Assembly (NCBI GenBank): GCA_022340195.1
Contig: JAJDOL010000257.1
Span: 1 to 45,182 of the forward strand
DNA from: Chromatiaceae bacterium
GTDB taxonomy: Bacteria; Pseudomonadota; Gammaproteobacteria; Chromatiales; Chromatiaceae
Length of the DNA stretch: 45,182 nucleotides
Reading direction: 5' to 3'
The notes below the pieces were generated by a model. It was given only the letters and a program-made list of their open reading frames with translations. It did not search any database and was not told where the DNA came from. Positions 43,048 to 45,182 of this stretch are shown here, piece by piece. Every line of letters starts with the position of its first letter. Within the stretch, counting starts at the first letter, position 1. The position numbers and the translations under genes are program-made.

Positions 43048-44067
43048 TTGAAGCCGAAGGATCCGAGACTGCTGGTCCAGCCGGCGCCCCTGCTCAAGCA
43101 GCCATTGACCACGTCCATGGCCATGGCCGACGTGGCACTCGCCCTTACGCCAGCCACCCTGGCCGGTATTTGGTTCTTCGGGCTGGGCGCGCTGCTGGTC
43201 GTGGCCACGAGCATCGCCGGTGCCATGCTGACCGAAAGGGTCTTCTCCCCCACCGAGGTGCGCCGGGCTCGGATGCTCGACGGAAGCGGTTTGGTCACCG
43301 GACTCCTGCTGGGCCTCAGCCTGCCTCCCGGACTGCCCCTATGGATGGCCTTCCTCGGCGGGGCGACAAGCATCGGCCTCGGCAAGCTCATTTGGGGTGG
43401 TCTGGGGTACAACCTGTTCAATCCCGCGTTGGTTGGAAGGGCCTTCCTGCTCGCCACATTCCCCGTGGCCATGACCACCTGGAACGCCCAGACCGGACCC
43501 GCGAGCTTCTTCGATGTGCAAACATCGATCCTCGCCGCGCCCTTTCTGCAGGCCACCTACGACGGCATTAGCGCGGCGACACCACTGGGGCTGATGAAGT
43601 TCGAGAGCCAATCTACACCACTCTGGGATCTGGCGATCGGCAAAACCAACGGCTGCATCGGCGAGACCAGCGGCCTGCTGCTGGTCCTCGGCGGGATCTT
43701 CCTGTTGCTTCGCCGGGACCTCGACTGGCGGATTCCCGCCAGCATCCTGCTCTCGGTGGCGGCCTTCTCGCTGGCGCTGTTCCTCGTCGACCCGGACCGC
43801 TTTCCCAACCCCCTGTTCTCCCTGTTATCCGGCGGACTGCTGCTGGGGGCCATCTACATGGCCACGGATCCGGTCACCTCACCCATCACACCGAACGGGG
43901 CCTGGATCTTCGGGGTTGGCGTGGGGCTCCTCGTGGTCCTGATCCGGGTATTCGGCGGCTTCCCGGAGGGCGTCATGTACGCCATCCTGCTGATGAACGC
44001 CGCAACACCCCTTATCGACCGCTATACCCAACCCCGGGTCTTCGGCAAGGGGACCAAGACCCAATGA
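43048..44067 (+). CDS. rnfD: Rnf complex subunit D
   Basis: A 339-residue membrane subunit related to NqrB, with about nine to ten helices. The covalent FMN attachment motif is present as SAATPLG with Thr178 as the expected flavinylated residue. Other family blocks are GLLLGLSLPPGLPLWMAFLG, GLGYNLFNPALVGRAFLL and YMATDPVTSPITPNG. The start is a TTG at 43048, one base after the rnfC stop; no ATG gives a better N-terminus. The 3' end overlaps rnfG (ATGA). It takes part in ion translocation. Confidence 0.93.
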   Translation: MKPKDPRLLVQPAPLLKQPLTTSMAMADVALALTPATLAGIWFFGLGALLVVATSIAGAMLTERVFSPTEVRRARMLDGSGLVTGLLLGLSLPPGLPLWMAFLGGATSIGLGKLIWGGLGYNLFNPALVGRAFLLATFPVAMTTWNAQTGPASFFDVQTSILAAPFLQATYDGISAATPLGLMKFESQSTPLWDLAIGKTNGCIGETSGLLLVLGGIFLLLRRDLDWRIPASILLSVAAFSLALFLVDPDRFPNPLFSLLSGGLLLGAIYMATDPVTSPITPNGAWIFGVGVGLLVVLIRVFGGFPEGVMYAILLMNAATPLIDRYTQPRVFGKGTKTQ

Positions 44068-44762
44068 GCGGCGAGAACCAATCGATTCTAAAGCCCGATG
44101 AGCCAGGCTCCGCCCGGTTGATCGCGACCCTGGGCTTTGCGGGACTGCTCTCCGGGCTCATCATCGTCACCGTATTCGAGACCACCTTGCCCACTATCAC
44201 TGCCTACAAGTCCAAGGTGTTGCGAGAGGCGGTGCTCGAGGTGCTGCCCGGGACCTCCGACATGCAACGCCTTGTCTATCGGGACGGAAACCTGATCGTC
44301 AAGGAAGAGGAAGAAAAGGACGAGGCGGCCCTGTTCGGCGGTTATGATGACAAGGGTCGGCTCCTGGGCTACGCCATCCCCAGCGCGGGCCCCGGCTTTC
44401 AGGACACGATCCGTCTCATCTACGGCTATCTGCCGGCCGAGCGTCTGGTGGTTGGCATGGAAATTCTGGAGAGCCGCGAGACCCCGGGCCTCGGGGACAA
44501 GATCTACAAGGACACCGCCTTCGTCGCCAACTTCCGTACTCTGGCCGTCGATCCGGAGATAGTGACGGTCAAGAAAGGCACCAAGTCGGCACCCAACGAG
44601 GTCAACGCCATCACGGGCGCGACCATCTCCTCCAAGGCGGTGGTGCGGATCATCAACGAAGGGAACGCGCGCTGGCTCGAGCGCCTGCCGGGGCCGGACG
44701 CGGCGCCGCCGTTCAAGGATACGAGCCCAACCACGCCGGACAAGGCGAAGGAGGAGCCATGA
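44064..44762 (+). CDS. rnfG: Rnf complex subunit G
   Basis: A 232-residue membrane-anchored flavoprotein related to NqrC. One N-terminal helix (ATLGFAGLLSGLIIVTVFET) is followed by a periplasmic domain. The covalent FMN motif is in NAITGATISSKAVV, with Thr187 as the attachment residue; GMEILESRETPGLGDKI is a further family block. The tail is rich in Pro, Lys and Glu. It is coupled to rnfD by a 4-base overlap. Flavinylation would need ApbE, which is not in the window. Confidence 0.94.
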   Translation: MSGENQSILKPDEPGSARLIATLGFAGLLSGLIIVTVFETTLPTITAYKSKVLREAVLEVLPGTSDMQRLVYRDGNLIVKEEEEKDEAALFGGYDDKGRLLGYAIPSAGPGFQDTIRLIYGYLPAERLVVGMEILESRETPGLGDKIYKDTAFVANFRTLAVDPEIVTVKKGTKSAPNEVNAITGATISSKAVVRIINEGNARWLERLPGPDAAPPFKDTSPTTPDKAKEEP

Positions 44763-44857
44763 AGCCAAGAAGTCGGCAATCCTCCGCCGACGTTGGAGAG
44801 CGGCTTTATTTCCGAACCTCCGGCATCGACAACGTCAACGAGGTGATCCATGCCTAA
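44759..44857 (+). CDS. 32-residue ORF bridging rnfG and rnfE
   Basis: A short frame starts with ATG overlapping the rnfG stop (ATGA) and ends in a TAA 8 bases inside rnfE, thus filling the gap exactly. The product begins MKPRSRQSSADVGERLYFR and ends NVNEVIHA; it is polar and has no membrane segment. I do not recognise it. Its main role may be translational coupling, carrying ribosomes from rnfG to the rnfE start, but a real micropeptide is possible. Confidence 0.4.
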   Translation: MKPRSRQSSADVGERLYFRTSGIDNVNEVIHA

Positions 44858-45182
44858 AGCGCAGGCGGACGCCTACCAGGAATTCATCAAGGGCCTGTGG
44901 CGGGACAACCCGGTGTTCGTCCAGGTGCTGGGCATGTGCCCCATGCTGGCGGTCACCAACTCCGCGATCAACGCCCTGGCCATGGGGGGCGCCACCCTCT
45001 TCGTGCTGGTGGCCTCCAGCTTCCTGGTCTCTTCCCTCAAACGGTGGATACCCAGACAGGTGCGCATCTCCACCTACGTCATCATCATCGCCACCTTCGT
45101 GACGGCCACCGACTACACGCTGGAGGCCCTGGCGCCCGAAGTTCACAAGCAGTTGGGCGCCTTTATCCCGCTGATCGTGGTC
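44850..45182 (+). CDS. rnfE: Rnf complex subunit E, cut by the window end
   Basis: The first 111 codons of a membrane subunit of the RnfE/NqrD family. It begins MPKAQADAYQEFIKGLWRDN, then NPVFVQVLGMCPMLAVTNSA with the conserved Cys that, in this family, helps bind the membrane-buried iron-sulfur centre. Next come VLVASSFLVSSLKRWIP and VRISTYVIIIATFVTATDYT. The frame is open to the last base, so the gene continues outside. rnfA is expected next, since rnfE and rnfA form a pseudo-symmetric pair, but it is not in the window. Confidence 0.93.
   Translation, partial: MPKAQADAYQEFIKGLWRDNPVFVQVLGMCPMLAVTNSAINALAMGGATLFVLVASSFLVSSLKRWIPRQVRISTYVIIIATFVTATDYTLEALAPEVHKQLGAFIPLIVV

Noticed and set aside
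41418-43556. 712-codon open frame on the minus strand opposite rnfC and rnfD
   Set aside because: It lies antisense to well-recognised Rnf genes; its product is rich in Arg, Gly and His and matches no family. High-GC codon usage commonly leaves such antisense frames open.

Overview
The window reads as a GC-rich gammaproteobacterial chromosome, most likely from a Chromatiales-type or other sulfur-oxidising lineage. The clues are a recC-recB-recD operon of enterobacterial architecture, a TAXI-type TRAP transporter with a universal stress protein, an ars operon, and GTTGGG-type palindromic intergenic repeats that I associate with this group. This placement is an inference from gene content; there is no rRNA or other phylogenetic marker in the window. 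No tRNA, rRNA or CRISPR array was seen.

Layout. 0.2-1.2 kb: two small leftward genes (a SpoIIAA/STAS-like protein and an unrecognised 79-residue protein). 1.4-5.5 kb: sucA-sucB, the E1 and E2 of the NAD-linked 2-oxoglutarate dehydrogenase, without an adjacent E3. 5.6-6.2 kb: a palindromic repeat and a 5'-truncated DUF99 gene. 6.2-10.7 kb: a MacAB-like export system with one adaptor, one ATPase and two different FtsX-type permeases, followed by a DUF3096 membrane protein. 11.1-19.8 kb: leftward recC-recB-recD. 19.8-22.4 kb: a graveyard of mobile and decayed DNA with inverted repeat pairs, a formylglycine-enzyme-like fragment, a DUF4338-IS66 chimeric ORF, a small toxin-antitoxin-like pair and a broken MalT-like regulator. 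22.7-26.5 kb: a TAXI TRAP transporter with a very good sigma-54 promoter candidate, plus a universal stress protein. 26.5-30.1 kb: a leftward arsenic operon, arsR-arsC-acr3-permease-thioredoxin-like-cytochrome c'-like. 30.7 kb to the end: a tightly packed rightward operon korA-korB-(837 aa iron-sulfur protein)-rnfB-(1528 aa iron-sulfur protein)-rnfC-rnfD-rnfG-(32 aa ORF)-rnfE, cut by the window end.

The last region is the exciting part. It joins a ferredoxin-dependent 2-oxoglutarate oxidoreductase (KorAB), with its cofactor motifs intact, to an Rnf ion-pumping ferredoxin:NAD oxidoreductase. Between them sit two very large proteins that look like derivatives of pyruvate:ferredoxin oxidoreductase (PFOR/NifJ). 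They keep iron-sulfur motifs, but their thiamine-diphosphate/Mg domains appear degenerate. I infer that these act as electron-wiring or scaffold subunits that physically couple 2-oxoglutarate/succinyl-CoA chemistry to Rnf, so that ion-motive force could drive reductive carboxylation, or 2-oxoglutarate oxidation could drive ion pumping. The same window also carries the irreversible NAD-linked route (SucAB), so the cell would have two enzymes for the same TCA step with opposite thermodynamic preferences.
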